Assembly: GCA_963677695.2 (NCBI GenBank)
Contig: CAXXUJ010000001.1
Span: 930,001-994,000 of the forward strand
Reading direction: 5' to 3'
Source: SABI01 sp963677695
Lineage (GTDB): Bacteria; Spirochaetota; Spirochaetia; Sphaerochaetales; Sphaerochaetaceae
DNA: 64,000 bases
Positions 24,893 to 32,836 of the stretch are shown piece by piece. The position numbers were made by a program, and so were the translations under genes. The stretch's first letter is position 1; every line of letters starts with the position of its first letter. The notes under the pieces were generated by a model. That model was given only the letters and a program-made list of their open reading frames with translations. It had not been told where the DNA came from and ran no database searches.

Positions 24893-25972
24893 CTAGCGGT
24901 ACAGACCGGAAATCTGTTCAGCAGCGACAACCACTTCACCACTCTTCACCATGTTGTAAAGGTCAGCAACCTTTGCCTTCACATCAGCTGAGAGGTTGGG
25001 GTTCTCTGCGGGGATACCGAGTCCGTCATTGGAAGCATTGAGTCTCAGAGTGGTTCCGCCGGGGAAATCACCTGCGAGTTCTCTCTTGATCATGCCGTAA
25101 GAAGCGATATCAAGATACTTCATTGCACTTGTAAGGATGATAGACTTTCCGCTCGGGAGCATTCCATCTGCATACTGGTCAACATCAACACCGATGATCC
25201 ATACCTTCTCACCTGCTGTTGCACGTGCTTTTGCTTCATTGATAGCACCAACACCTACACCGCCAGCTGCAGCGAAGATGACATCCACACCCTTGTCATA
25301 CATACTTGCCGCAATCTGTTGTCCTGCAGCAACATCGCTGAATGTTCCCTGGTAGATGACATTCTCTGCTTTGAGAGTGATATCTGTTCCGAGGTTTTCG
25401 TTTGCATAGATGATACCCTGCTGGAAGCCCCAGTTGAACTTCTGGACTGCAGGAATCTCCATTCCGCCGATGAATCCGAATTCACCTGACTTGATCTGGA
25501 GAGCACCGGCCACACCAGCGAGGAAACCTGATTCATTCTCTGCCCAGTAAACACCGACGACATTGTCTTCGATTCTGAACTCTGAGTAATCAGCTGAGTG
25601 GGGTTCACCATCGAGGATGACGAACTTTCCGTCAGGCCACTTGTCCTGTGCTGCGAAAATTGCAGTCTCGAACTTGAATCCGGGACAGATGATGAAATGG
25701 TAGCCAGCGTCATAGAGGTTACCGATCTCATTGAGATAGTCAGCTTCAGTGGTACCTGAGGGCTTGATATACTTAGCTTCTACAAGACCTTCTTCCTGAG
25801 CTTTAAGAATACCTTCCCAGGTTCCCTGGTTGAATGATTTATCATCGATTGTTCCTGCATCGGTGACCATACCTACTTTCATCAAGGCTGCGCTTGATTC
25901 CTGAGCTCCCTGAGCGAACAGCATCATGGAAGCTACAAGCAGAACTGTAAGAAATACAACACTTTTTTTCAT
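24893..25972 (-). CDS. BMP-family nucleoside-binding protein
   Basis: 359 residues from ATG 25972 (AAGGAGAG upstream); in-frame ATG 26005 lies upstream of the likely transcription start. The signal peptide MKKSVVFLTVLLVASMMLFA is followed by QGAQESS. There is no lipobox Cys, so it looks cleaved by signal peptidase I rather than lipidated, unlike many BMP/PnrA/TmpC proteins. Family motifs: GMVTDAGTIDDKSFNQGTWE (start of the mature protein), IGFIGGMEIPAVQKF and AAAGGVGVGAINEA. It feeds the ABC genes downstream. Its promoter carries the TTGACATAAG element. Confidence 0.9.
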   Translation of the reverse strand: MKKSVVFLTVLLVASMMLFAQGAQESSAALMKVGMVTDAGTIDDKSFNQGTWEGILKAQEEGLVEAKYIKPSGTTEADYLNEIGNLYDAGYHFIICPGFKFETAIFAAQDKWPDGKFVILDGEPHSADYSEFRIEDNVVGVYWAENESGFLAGVAGALQIKSGEFGFIGGMEIPAVQKFNWGFQQGIIYANENLGTDITLKAENVIYQGTFSDVAAGQQIAASMYDKGVDVIFAAAGGVGVGAINEAKARATAGEKVWIIGVDVDQYADGMLPSGKSIILTSAMKYLDIASYGMIKRELAGDFPGGTTLRLNASNDGLGIPAENPNLSADVKAKVADLYNMVKSGEVVVAAEQISGLYR

Positions 25973-26003
25973 GTGTCTCTCCTTGTATATTCGTGATAGT
26001 CCC

Positions 26004-26032
26004 ATTCTATCCCTCTCTCATACTTATGTCAA
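26004..26032 (-). promoter_or_regulatory. Promoter of the nucleoside operon with TTGACATAAG element
   Basis: TTGACA (26027-26032), 17-bp spacer, TAGAAT (26004-26009) on the minus strand. The extended -35 reads TTTGACATAAGT, matching the surface-protein promoters, so the GntR pair may also control nucleoside uptake. Confidence 0.75.
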
Positions 26033-26126
26033 ATTAATACGAAATTTTCACCTTTATAGAGGAGACTTCACATATCAAGGGATGATAGAGAGTAGAATTT
26101 GACGGTACTTTTACCTACATGTATGA

Positions 26127-26255
26127 TCAATCGAACGTAAGGGTAACAGTTGTGGTTTCTCCGTCAGCGACAGCAGAACTTGCTGTCGTCAAATACCTTC
26201 AAGTGCCGCCACCGCGAGGATGGCGATAAGAAGCATTGCTACCTTTTTTACTGAC
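26127..26255 (-). pseudogene. Remnant of a small secreted-protein gene
   Basis: AGGAG is followed by a signal-peptide-like reading (KK[V]AMLLIAILAVAA) that needs a one-base frameshift and has lost its start codon; the remaining ATG frame stops after 15 codons (26236-26189). About 50 bp further, in another frame, comes a typical secreted-protein end, AVADGETTTVTLTFD and stop (26127). The whole middle of the gene is missing. The pattern resembles the small secreted proteins elsewhere in the window. The rest of the 26033-26296 gap holds nothing else I can support. Confidence 0.45.
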
Positions 26256-26296
26256 TCCTAATGTTGCACAAAATTTTCAGTATGACTTAAGAGTTC

Positions 26297-27454
26297 TTAC
26301 AGGAGGACATCCTCCAGAAGGGGCTGTTCGAAACTGACAGGTCTCAGGTTATCTGAAAGAACCTTGGTCATATAGTTTCGATCCAGGTCAAGATCATAGG
26401 CGAGTCTGACAAGGAGATCCTCTGGAATGAGATTCTGTTCGCAGAACAGATAGATGAGAGCCTTCTCGGCAAGGGCTCCGGGGAGAAGGGAGTTCAGGAA
26501 GATCTCGGCATCATCCCTGTGACTGTACCGCTCCACGATATGCTGATAGAGTATCGAATTTTCCACGTTGTGTGTCAGGTTGTAGAGCTCTTCTCTCAGT
26601 CCTTCCACCTCTCCTCTGTTCGCCGCTTCACCGAGTGGTTTTAAGGTAAAGAAGGTGTACTCTTTCCCCGGGAGGTAGTGGTGGGTATCACACCTCGAAC
26701 AGTAGTTCGGGCTGATCGAGGATTCCTTGTGGGTATCGCCTCCGACGATGATGAGGGGGTCGAAGTAGAGTGCCGGGCACTCCTTTCCCTCGATACTGTA
26801 GTAGCGGTAGGTATAGAAGGCGTCTTTCATGCAGTCTTCGTGTTCGCAGTAGGCTGTGAGGGGAATAACATCTGTTGCTATGTCGAGCATCAGGCGTGCT
26901 GTGGAGTTGAAGATATCTCTTCTGAAATTCAGGATGAGGGTGGGGAATACAAAGAGGATTCCCCTCTCCAGTGAATGGTTTCTCACTACATAGGCAAGGC
27001 GTTCATCAAAGAAAGAGGCTTCGTCTATGATGAAGGTTCCGATGTCGGGGTGGTCTGCTAGGACCTTTTCGAGGCCGAAGGAGTCGAGGATGTGTGCGAT
27101 GTTCTCTCCGCAGCAGACGTAGCCGCTGCGGTAGGCAAGTGCGTCCTGAGGATACTCGCTGAACCGCTCGGTGGAGATCTGGGAACCGACGAAGAAGACT
27201 TTTCTCCTGTCCACTCCATTGGTGCTTGTCAGCTTTGCTATCACCTCGCTCTTCTTCTGGGCGATCGCGGCATCGTGCCACACCCGTGCAGAGAATTCCG
27301 TCTTTCCCGAGCCCATAGGACCGATCACCAGCACCCTTCTGCCCGGCTGAGTGAAATCAAAATGGGTGAAGGTCTGGTGGACGGTAATGGAGGGAAATCC
27401 AAGAGATTTCAGAAAATCATCAGGTAAAGCAGTCGAATTCTCAGTACGCGGCAT
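26297..27454 (-). CDS. Thymidine kinase-like protein with long C-terminal extension
   Basis: 385 residues; classical type II TK enzymes have about 200. The P-loop is VIGPMGSGKTEF (about 43-54) and the lasso/catalytic segment is TFIIDEASFFDERL (about 138-151). The zinc site is split, with CEHEDC near 203 and CSRCDTHH near 252 and the family's IIVGGDTHK just before. From about residue 270 a helical region of unknown role is added. It probably phosphorylates thymidine or another deoxynucleoside, in keeping with nearby deoC and PNP. It overlaps deoC by 14 bp. Confidence 0.78.
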   Translation of the reverse strand: MPRTENSTALPDDFLKSLGFPSITVHQTFTHFDFTQPGRRVLVIGPMGSGKTEFSARVWHDAAIAQKKSEVIAKLTSTNGVDRRKVFFVGSQISTERFSEYPQDALAYRSGYVCCGENIAHILDSFGLEKVLADHPDIGTFIIDEASFFDERLAYVVRNHSLERGILFVFPTLILNFRRDIFNSTARLMLDIATDVIPLTAYCEHEDCMKDAFYTYRYYSIEGKECPALYFDPLIIVGGDTHKESSISPNYCSRCDTHHYLPGKEYTFFTLKPLGEAANRGEVEGLREELYNLTHNVENSILYQHIVERYSHRDDAEIFLNSLLPGALAEKALIYLFCEQNLIPEDLLVRLAYDLDLDRNYMTKVLSDNLRPVSFEQPLLEDVLL

Positions 27455-28115
27455 CAGATGATGCCCCCTGAATGATAGCGATACCGCTGCTTGTTCCCAG
27501 TCGGGTTGCTCCGGCAGCTATCATGGCTTCAGCGGTCTCAAAGCTTCTCACGCCACCGCTTGCCTTCACTCCGAGTGCATCTCCGACCACTTTTCTCATG
27601 AGAGCGACATCCTGTTCGGTAGCTCCTCCGGTTGAGAAACCGGTGGAGGTCTTCACAAAATCGGCACCGGCATTCACGCTTAAACGGCACGCCGTCTCCT
27701 TCTCCTCATCACTGAGTAGACAGGTCTCAATGATCACCTTGAGGAGCTTGTCCCCGCAGGCTTCCTTCACTATTGCGATATCGTGTTCGACTTCATCAAG
27801 ACGCCCCTCTTTGAGCTGGCCGACATTGATCACCATATCAATCTCATCGGCACCGTCCTTGACAGCGCGTGCCGCCTCGAAGGCCTTGCTCTCGCTGCTC
27901 ATGGCACCGAGAGGGAAGCCGACAACGGTACAGACAGCGACGTCGGTACCCTCAAGTTCTCCGGCTACGAGGGAGGTCCAGCAGCTGTTTACACAGACTG
28001 AAGCAAAGTTGTATTCCTTAGCTTCTGTGCATATCTGAATCACCTTATCACTTGTCGCGTTCGCGGCAAGAATCGTATGGTCTATATATCGTGCAATTTC
28101 CTGTTTTGAAATCAT
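27441..28115 (-). CDS. deoC: Deoxyribose-phosphate aldolase
   Basis: 224 residues; cleaves 2-deoxyribose 5-phosphate to glyceraldehyde 3-phosphate and acetaldehyde. YIDHTIL near the N-terminus, EIDMVINVGQLKEG, and the Schiff-base Lys in VKTSTGFSTGGAT are intact; KASGGVRSFETAEAMI follows. An in-frame ATG at 28124 sits only 1-2 bases from the GGAG, so ATG 28115, about 10 bases away, is preferred. With PNP and the kinase it completes a deoxynucleoside salvage route. Its promoter region overlaps that of the divergent NUDIX gene. Confidence 0.93.
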   Translation of the reverse strand: MISKQEIARYIDHTILAANATSDKVIQICTEAKEYNFASVCVNSCWTSLVAGELEGTDVAVCTVVGFPLGAMSSESKAFEAARAVKDGADEIDMVINVGQLKEGRLDEVEHDIAIVKEACGDKLLKVIIETCLLSDEEKETACRLSVNAGADFVKTSTGFSTGGATEQDVALMRKVVGDALGVKASGGVRSFETAEAMIAAGATRLGTSSGIAIIQGASSDAAY

Positions 28116-28162
28116 AGAGTTCATTCTCCTTTGATCAGTGCGTGTATCACTGCCGTTATTAC

Positions 28163-28191
28163 TTGATTTTTCCCCATCATACAGCTACTGT
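28163..28191 (+). promoter_or_regulatory. Probable promoter of the NUDIX gene
   Basis: TTGATT (28163-28168), 17-bp spacer, TACTGT (28186-28191), 7 bp before ATG 28199. The -10 is weak. A TTGACA on the opposite strand (28190-28195) probably serves deoC. Confidence 0.4.
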
Positions 28192-28198
28192 CAACCAT

Positions 28199-29128
28199 AT
28201 GATACTTGAAAAAATAGCAGATAACTACCTTTGGTTTCTTATGGTCATTCTCGTCATGAACTTCTCGCAGCGCAAGCACTATCCGAGAAGCGCACAGAAA
28301 AGAATAGCAACGCTGATCATTGCCGGCCTTGCCATGGTGTATCAGGTCCTGATAACCGTCATCATCGCCCGCGGGTGGTCACACTACCTCGCCATCCCGG
28401 CAATCCTCCCCGTTCTCGCCCTCACCTATCCGTTCAGGAAGAGAATTTTCCTATTCAAGAGAAAGTGCGTTTCCTGCGGTGTAAGCCTCTCTTATACTGA
28501 GATTCTCAACTATGATGACAATCTCTGTAATGACTGCTACCGAAAAGCTCATCCCGAACAGTTTACCGAAGAGGAAACTGCAGAGGAAGTGCCGTTCGAG
28601 CAGATTCCCGATGCGGATCTCACCGATGTCTCTCAGATCGACTGGGACGAGTGGGAACCGACTGAAGTCGCAACACTCCTCTACCTCTTCGACGGAGACA
28701 ATGTCCTTCTGATCGATAAGAAGACAGGGCTGGGCAAGGGTCTGGTCAATGCTCCCGGCGGTCATGTGGAAGAGGGAGAAACGGCCCGCGAAGCGGCAAT
28801 GAGAGAGATTACTGAAGAGACCGGTATCACCGTCCCTTCAGTCGAATACAAGGGAAAGCTGGAGTTCCAGTTCGTTGACGGTCTCAGGATGAGAGGTTTC
28901 ATCTTCTTCGGGTACGAACACTCGGGTGAACTTGTTGAAACCGATGAGGCTGCCCCCTTCTGGGTACCTGTTTCCGAATTGCCGTATGACAGGATGTGGG
29001 AAGATGATCCCCTCTGGATCCATCTCGCTCTCAAGGGTATCGGCTTTCACGGAAGATTCATTTTCGACGGGGAGAAGATGCTCAGTCATGAGATCCTGAC
29101 CGATGAAGAAGACGGTGAGGAGAGCTGA
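28199..29128 (+). CDS. Membrane-anchored NUDIX hydrolase with zinc ribbon
   Basis: 309 residues from ATG 28199; the frame extends to 28142 without a better start. N-terminal half: two to three membrane helices, then a CVSCG ... CNDC zinc ribbon (about residues 91-116) and an acidic linker. C-terminal half: MutT/MTH1-like NUDIX domain with the full box GGHVEEGETAREAAMREITE continuing ETGI, and a DRMWEDDPLW segment like that of MTH1. Hydrolysis of an oxidised or other NTP is expected. Fusion to a membrane and zinc module is unusual. No Shine-Dalgarno is seen. Confidence 0.82.
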   Translation: MILEKIADNYLWFLMVILVMNFSQRKHYPRSAQKRIATLIIAGLAMVYQVLITVIIARGWSHYLAIPAILPVLALTYPFRKRIFLFKRKCVSCGVSLSYTEILNYDDNLCNDCYRKAHPEQFTEEETAEEVPFEQIPDADLTDVSQIDWDEWEPTEVATLLYLFDGDNVLLIDKKTGLGKGLVNAPGGHVEEGETAREAAMREITEETGITVPSVEYKGKLEFQFVDGLRMRGFIFFGYEHSGELVETDEAAPFWVPVSELPYDRMWEDDPLWIHLALKGIGFHGRFIFDGEKMLSHEILTDEEDGEES

Positions 29129-30050
29129 ACTCGGCCTCGGCTGCTGGGCGTTCGGTGAAGACTACTGGAAAGACCAGGAGAGTACTGACTCCGTCAGGAC
29201 CATTCATGCCGCCCTCAGGGGCGGTATCACCCACTATGATACCGCCAGCGGCTATGGCAGGGGGAAAAGCGAACAGCTCCTTTCCCAGCAGATCCATCGT
29301 CTGAAACGGGAAGTACCCCGTGAAACACTCACCATAGCCTCCAAGATATTCCTCCCAACCGATCCATCCATGGTTCGCCCTCTGGTTGAAAAATCGCTGA
29401 GGCGCACCTCACTCGATTATCTGGACATCCTCTATATCCACTGGCCGGACAGTTCAAAAGATCATAGACCGTTCCTCTTGGAACTGAAACATGTGAAAGA
29501 GGAAGGACTCATACAGCATATCGGGGTGAGCAATTTCACCCCCGACCTGCTCAAGCAGGCTATCAATACGGTAGAGGTAGACTACTGCCAATTCCCCCTC
29601 TCCCTCCTCTATATGCGTCCCCTGAAGAATATCATCGGCATCTGCAATCAGAACAGCATCAGAAAGGTGACCTACAGCCCCCTCTTTCTCGGTCTTCTGA
29701 GCGGGAATCATACGACACCCGACACCCTCTCACCTGAGGACCGAAGACGCGATCTCTTTCCCTTCGCAGAAACTCATAGATCTCATTTCAATGACATGAT
29801 CTCACTTGTAAAGGAAATTGCAGGTGAGGGAGAAACGACTCCCGGTGATATCGCACTCAGATGGGTACTCTCTCAGGATGTCGATATCGTACTGAGTGGA
29901 GCGAGAACAAAGGAGCAGTTGAAGGGGAGCATCGCTTCAGCTCAGAAGGAGCTATCGATATCAGATCAGGAGAGACTTACAGCATGTGCGGCAAAGGGAG
30001 ATGCGCTCCTTCCCGATTCACTTGACAATCCCTTTTTCCACCGATGGTGA
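29103..30050 (+). CDS. Aldo/keto reductase
   Basis: 315 residues, TIM-barrel NADPH-dependent oxidoreductase. LGLGCWAFGE at the start, THYDTASGYGRGKSEQLLSQ with catalytic Asp and Tyr, YLDILYIHWPD with the active-site His, and GVSNFTPDLL. The late ALRWVLSQDVDIVLSGARTK is the cofactor region. The substrate is unknown. It overlaps the NUDIX gene by 26 bp. Confidence 0.88.
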   Translation: MKKTVRRAELGLGCWAFGEDYWKDQESTDSVRTIHAALRGGITHYDTASGYGRGKSEQLLSQQIHRLKREVPRETLTIASKIFLPTDPSMVRPLVEKSLRRTSLDYLDILYIHWPDSSKDHRPFLLELKHVKEEGLIQHIGVSNFTPDLLKQAINTVEVDYCQFPLSLLYMRPLKNIIGICNQNSIRKVTYSPLFLGLLSGNHTTPDTLSPEDRRRDLFPFAETHRSHFNDMISLVKEIAGEGETTPGDIALRWVLSQDVDIVLSGARTKEQLKGSIASAQKELSISDQERLTACAAKGDALLPDSLDNPFFHRW

Positions 30051-30075
30051 ATGTGGTACACTTTCACTCACACGT

Positions 30076-30672
30076 ATGAAACGACCAATTGAAACAAAGA
30101 CAGAAGAGATAGAGGTGAAACGTTCCCGGTTCATCACGATCGGACAGTATCTGGACGATGCAGGTGAAATTAAGGGAATCGTGAACGCTCTGAAGGCCGA
30201 ACACCCTCATGCCTCCCACGTGGTACATGGTGCGGTCATTGGTGAGAACGGCGAGATATTCAGTGCAAGCGATGACCGTGAACCGAAGAATACTGCGGGC
30301 AGGCCGGTACTGGAAGTGATCAAGGGAAGCGGCATCACCAATATCCTGGTGTGCGTGATACGCTATTTCGGAGGAACACTGCTAGGGACAGGAGGTCTTG
30401 TGAAGGCCTATACCGATGCAGCGAAGTCTGTTGTAGATACCATAGCTTGTGAAGAGATCATCGAAACGGTATCATTGACATTCAGTGTCCCCTACCATCT
30501 CTATGAGAAAGTGACTCAGGCGCTCACCCCGACAGCGAGGGAGATATCAGCGGAGTTCCTCAGTGACGTGACCATCACTTCCATCTTCGAGATATCAGAG
30601 GTCGAGCAGGCGAAAGCAGCTGTCACTGAGATATGCAGCGGGAAGGTCAGTTTCGATCAAGATTCTCAATGA
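30076..30672 (+). CDS. YigZ/IMPACT family protein
   Basis: 198 residues from ATG 30076. The UPF0029/IMPACT N-domain is clear: KRSRF, ASHVVHGAVIGENGE, SDDREPKNTAGRPVLEVI and VIRYFGGTLLGTGGLVKAY. The usual DDGEP is DDREP here. A C-terminal EF-G-IV-like domain (YHLYEKVTQAL ...) follows. The bacterial role is unclear; the eukaryotic homologue modulates Gcn2. It has 26 bp of tail-to-tail overlap with the M28 peptidase gene. Confidence 0.87.
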   Translation: MKRPIETKTEEIEVKRSRFITIGQYLDDAGEIKGIVNALKAEHPHASHVVHGAVIGENGEIFSASDDREPKNTAGRPVLEVIKGSGITNILVCVIRYFGGTLLGTGGLVKAYTDAAKSVVDTIACEEIIETVSLTFSVPYHLYEKVTQALTPTAREISAEFLSDVTITSIFEISEVEQAKAAVTEICSGKVSFDQDSQ

Positions 30673-31900
30673 ACCGGATCGCGATTGAGATCGCCTGTTC
30701 CACGGCATCCTCATCGATATGATCCACCGTATCCTCCGGAGTATGGTATACACTTCCCCTCTGCGTATTCTTCCACGGCATCCCGATCAGTGTCGTTGAC
30801 TCAAGACCCGCCTTCGCCGACTCAGCGGCATCGGTTCCTCCGGTAAGGAAAGCAATCTTCTGACTCTTTGCCTGGTACCCCATCGACAAGGCGGTCTCCA
30901 CACACTTCGTAGCCATCTGCTGAGAGAGCTGCACTGAACCGTTCACATCAGAGGTAAGGAAACTGAGATGAGTATGGTCATAGAGGCATTCCACATTGAA
31001 ATGATATCCCTTCCCCTTGATAAGATCGCCTGCATGATTGGAGAAGAAGTGTCTTGAACCCCTCAAGCCCGCCTCTTCGGAATCAAAGCTGGCAAAGACG
31101 AGACGAGTTTTCCCCAGTGGATTCCCGTCAGCTTTCTTCTCAGCAAAGTAACGTGCGAGCTCAACTGCCGTCGAGGAAGAGATCAGGTTATCCCCTGCAC
31201 CCGGGGATCCCTCTTTTGAAACGAAATTCCACAGCTTCACCATCAGTACCATCGAACCGCTTAAGAGGATCAGAAGAATAAAGGAGAGAATGGAGGGAAA
31301 GGTGAGAGAGAACAGTGTGCCTGCTGCAATCTGGGCGATGGTTTCAGCAAAGGAGAGTACGGTGAGGAGAAAAAAGGAGCCAAGGGCTCCCCCTACCTTG
31401 AGAAGGTAGAGATGGGGGTTTTCGGTAAAGAAGGTGAACACAGGTGCGCTGTCATGGTGACCGCTGTACACGAGTGTCTGTTCCGCCTCCCCTTCAGGTT
31501 CGATCACACCGAAGACATTGATTCCCTCTTTCGACGGATAATACCTGTCAGTCACCTCGTGGTAGAGAAAGAACTCCCTTACCAGAATATAGATCCCGAG
31601 AGAGAGAAACAGAAGAGCGAACAGCGGCTGCGAAAGGAACATGAGAAGAAGAGAAAGAGGATAGAGAACGACAAGAACCCTTATCCACCCGAGAAACGCA
31701 CCAGGGTGCACCTCAAACGAATCTCTCCCTGCAGTATCACACACGGAACCGAGTTCATCTTTCAACTCATCAGCGACCTTTGCCGCCGCCTCCCCTCCGG
31801 TGAGTCTAGGGCCGTATGTATCGACAAGATTCCGCACCCTTTCAAGGGCGGCATCCCGCATTTTATGAGCTCTCATTTTCTGCATCCGTATCTTCGCCAT
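30647..31900 (-). CDS. M28 family aminopeptidase with membrane segments
   Basis: 417 residues. Zinc-peptidase motifs of M28: SGHHDSAPVF, GAGDNLISSS, FDSEEAGLRGSRHF, a late TGGTDAAES and a VYHTPEDTVDHI His. Membrane helices lie at about 72-110 and again around 160-220 inserted in the peptidase domain, so the enzyme is probably anchored. No signal peptide is seen. The ATG is 6 bp from a GATATT -10 (31907-31912) with TTGACA 17 bp upstream (31930-31935) and has no spaced Shine-Dalgarno, so a leaderless mRNA is likely. Confidence 0.82.
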   Translation of the reverse strand: MAKIRMQKMRAHKMRDAALERVRNLVDTYGPRLTGGEAAAKVADELKDELGSVCDTAGRDSFEVHPGAFLGWIRVLVVLYPLSLLLMFLSQPLFALLFLSLGIYILVREFFLYHEVTDRYYPSKEGINVFGVIEPEGEAEQTLVYSGHHDSAPVFTFFTENPHLYLLKVGGALGSFFLLTVLSFAETIAQIAAGTLFSLTFPSILSFILLILLSGSMVLMVKLWNFVSKEGSPGAGDNLISSSTAVELARYFAEKKADGNPLGKTRLVFASFDSEEAGLRGSRHFFSNHAGDLIKGKGYHFNVECLYDHTHLSFLTSDVNGSVQLSQQMATKCVETALSMGYQAKSQKIAFLTGGTDAAESAKAGLESTTLIGMPWKNTQRGSVYHTPEDTVDHIDEDAVEQAISIAIRFIENLDRN

Positions 31901-31906
31901 GCCCTT

Positions 31907-31935
31907 AATATCTGCTCAGGAGAAAAGAATGTCAA
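31907..31935 (-). promoter_or_regulatory. Promoter of the M28 peptidase gene
   Basis: TTGACA (31930-31935), 17 bp, GATATT (31907-31912) on the minus strand, ending 6 bp before the ATG. Confidence 0.55.
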
Positions 31936-31976
31936 TAATGTGGTGAAAGTCAGCTGTTTTATAACACTGCAACAAC

Positions 31977-32005
31977 TTGACAAAGATAAACGCTATCACT
32001 ATAGT
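31977..32005 (+). promoter_or_regulatory. Promoter of the tRNA cluster
   Basis: Consensus TTGACA (31977-31982), 17-bp spacer, TATAGT (32000-32005), 13 bp before the first tRNA. A strong stable-RNA promoter. Confidence 0.8.
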
Positions 32006-32018
32006 GAGAATCCTGATT

Positions 32019-32103
32019 GGAGAGATGTCCGAGCGGTCGAAGGAGGTGGTCTTGAAAACCATTGAGGCGCGAGTCTCCGGGGGTTCGAATCCCTCTCTCT
32101 CCG
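32019..32103 (+). tRNA. tRNA-Ser (anticodon UGA)
   Basis: Acceptor GGAGAGA / TCTCTCC, long variable arm, T loop TTCGAAT and anticodon loop CTTGAAA. 85 nt; CCA is not encoded. Confidence 0.93.
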
Positions 32104-32138
32104 TCTAATTTTTTTTTCAGACGAAAGTCTGTTTCCCT

Positions 32139-32225
<87 letters not shown>

Positions 32226-32259
32226 TTTTTTGTGTCTTTTTACTAAAAAAGACTCACCT

Positions 32260-32333
32260 GTAGCCATAGCTCAGCTGGATAGAGCATCAGATTGCGGATC
32301 TGGAGGTCGGAGGTTCGAATCCTCTTGGCTACA
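32260..32333 (+). tRNA. tRNA-Arg (anticodon GCG)
   Basis: Perfect acceptor GTAGCCA / TGGCTAC, D arm GCTC...GAGC, anticodon stem TCAGA/TCTGG with loop TTGCGGA, T loop TTCGAAT. 74 nt. The G34 anticodon for CGY is unusual, since most bacteria use ACG modified to ICG. Confidence 0.92.
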
Positions 32334-32355
32334 TAGCAGTATGATGATATTGCCG

Positions 32356-32443
32356 GGAGAGATGTCCGAGAGGTCGAAGGAGACGGATTCGAAATCCGTT
32401 GTACTACTTTGTGGTACCGGGGGTTCGAATCCCCCTCTCTCCG
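32356..32443 (+). tRNA. tRNA-Ser (anticodon CGA)
   Basis: Acceptor GGAGAGA / TCTCTCC, anticodon loop TTCGAAA, long variable arm. 88 nt; CCA is not encoded. Confidence 0.93.
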
Positions 32444-32464
32444 GTCTTTCGTTGTATCATATCT

Positions 32465-32552
32465 GGAGAGATGTCCGAGAGGTCGAAGGTGCACCCTTGG
32501 AAGGGGTGTGAGCTCTAACCGGGCTCCGAGGGTTCGAATCCCTCTCTCTCCG
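32465..32552 (+). tRNA. tRNA-Ser (anticodon GGA)
   Basis: Acceptor GGAGAGA / TCTCTCC, anticodon stem CACCC/GGGTG with loop TTGGAAG, long variable arm. 88 nt. With the three others this completes the serine isoacceptor set in one cluster. Confidence 0.93.
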
Positions 32553-32559
32553 TTTTATT

Positions 32560-32681
32560 CCCCCTGGTGTCGATGGTAGATTCTGTACTATCGCTTTTCG
32601 CCCAACCCCGTCAGGACCGGAAGGTAGCAGCGGCAAGTGAAACAGCGATGAGATGCAGGTGATGTATCTCGCCTGGGGGGT
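32560..32681 (+). ncRNA. ffs: Signal recognition particle RNA, small bacterial 4.5S type
   Basis: The conserved Ffh-binding core GTCAGGACCGGAAGGTAGCA followed by GCGGCAA is exact (about 32609-32635). The flanks pair, with 5' CCCCC opposite 3' GGGGGG, and a T-run follows (32681-32685), so the closing helix can also terminate transcription. It is transcribed with the serine tRNAs; the downstream gene is dnaX. Confidence 0.93.
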
Positions 32682-32836
32682 TTTTGCTATCCAGGCACTC
32701 ACCATCTCCTTTCACTGCACGAACCACTTTTCAGCCTTTTTCGATGACGAACTCAATCTTCCCCAGATTATGAGAAGGTCTTCTTTTCTTCTCCCCGATA
32801 TGGTAGACTCATCCTGTTTACGATAGGAGAAACCAG

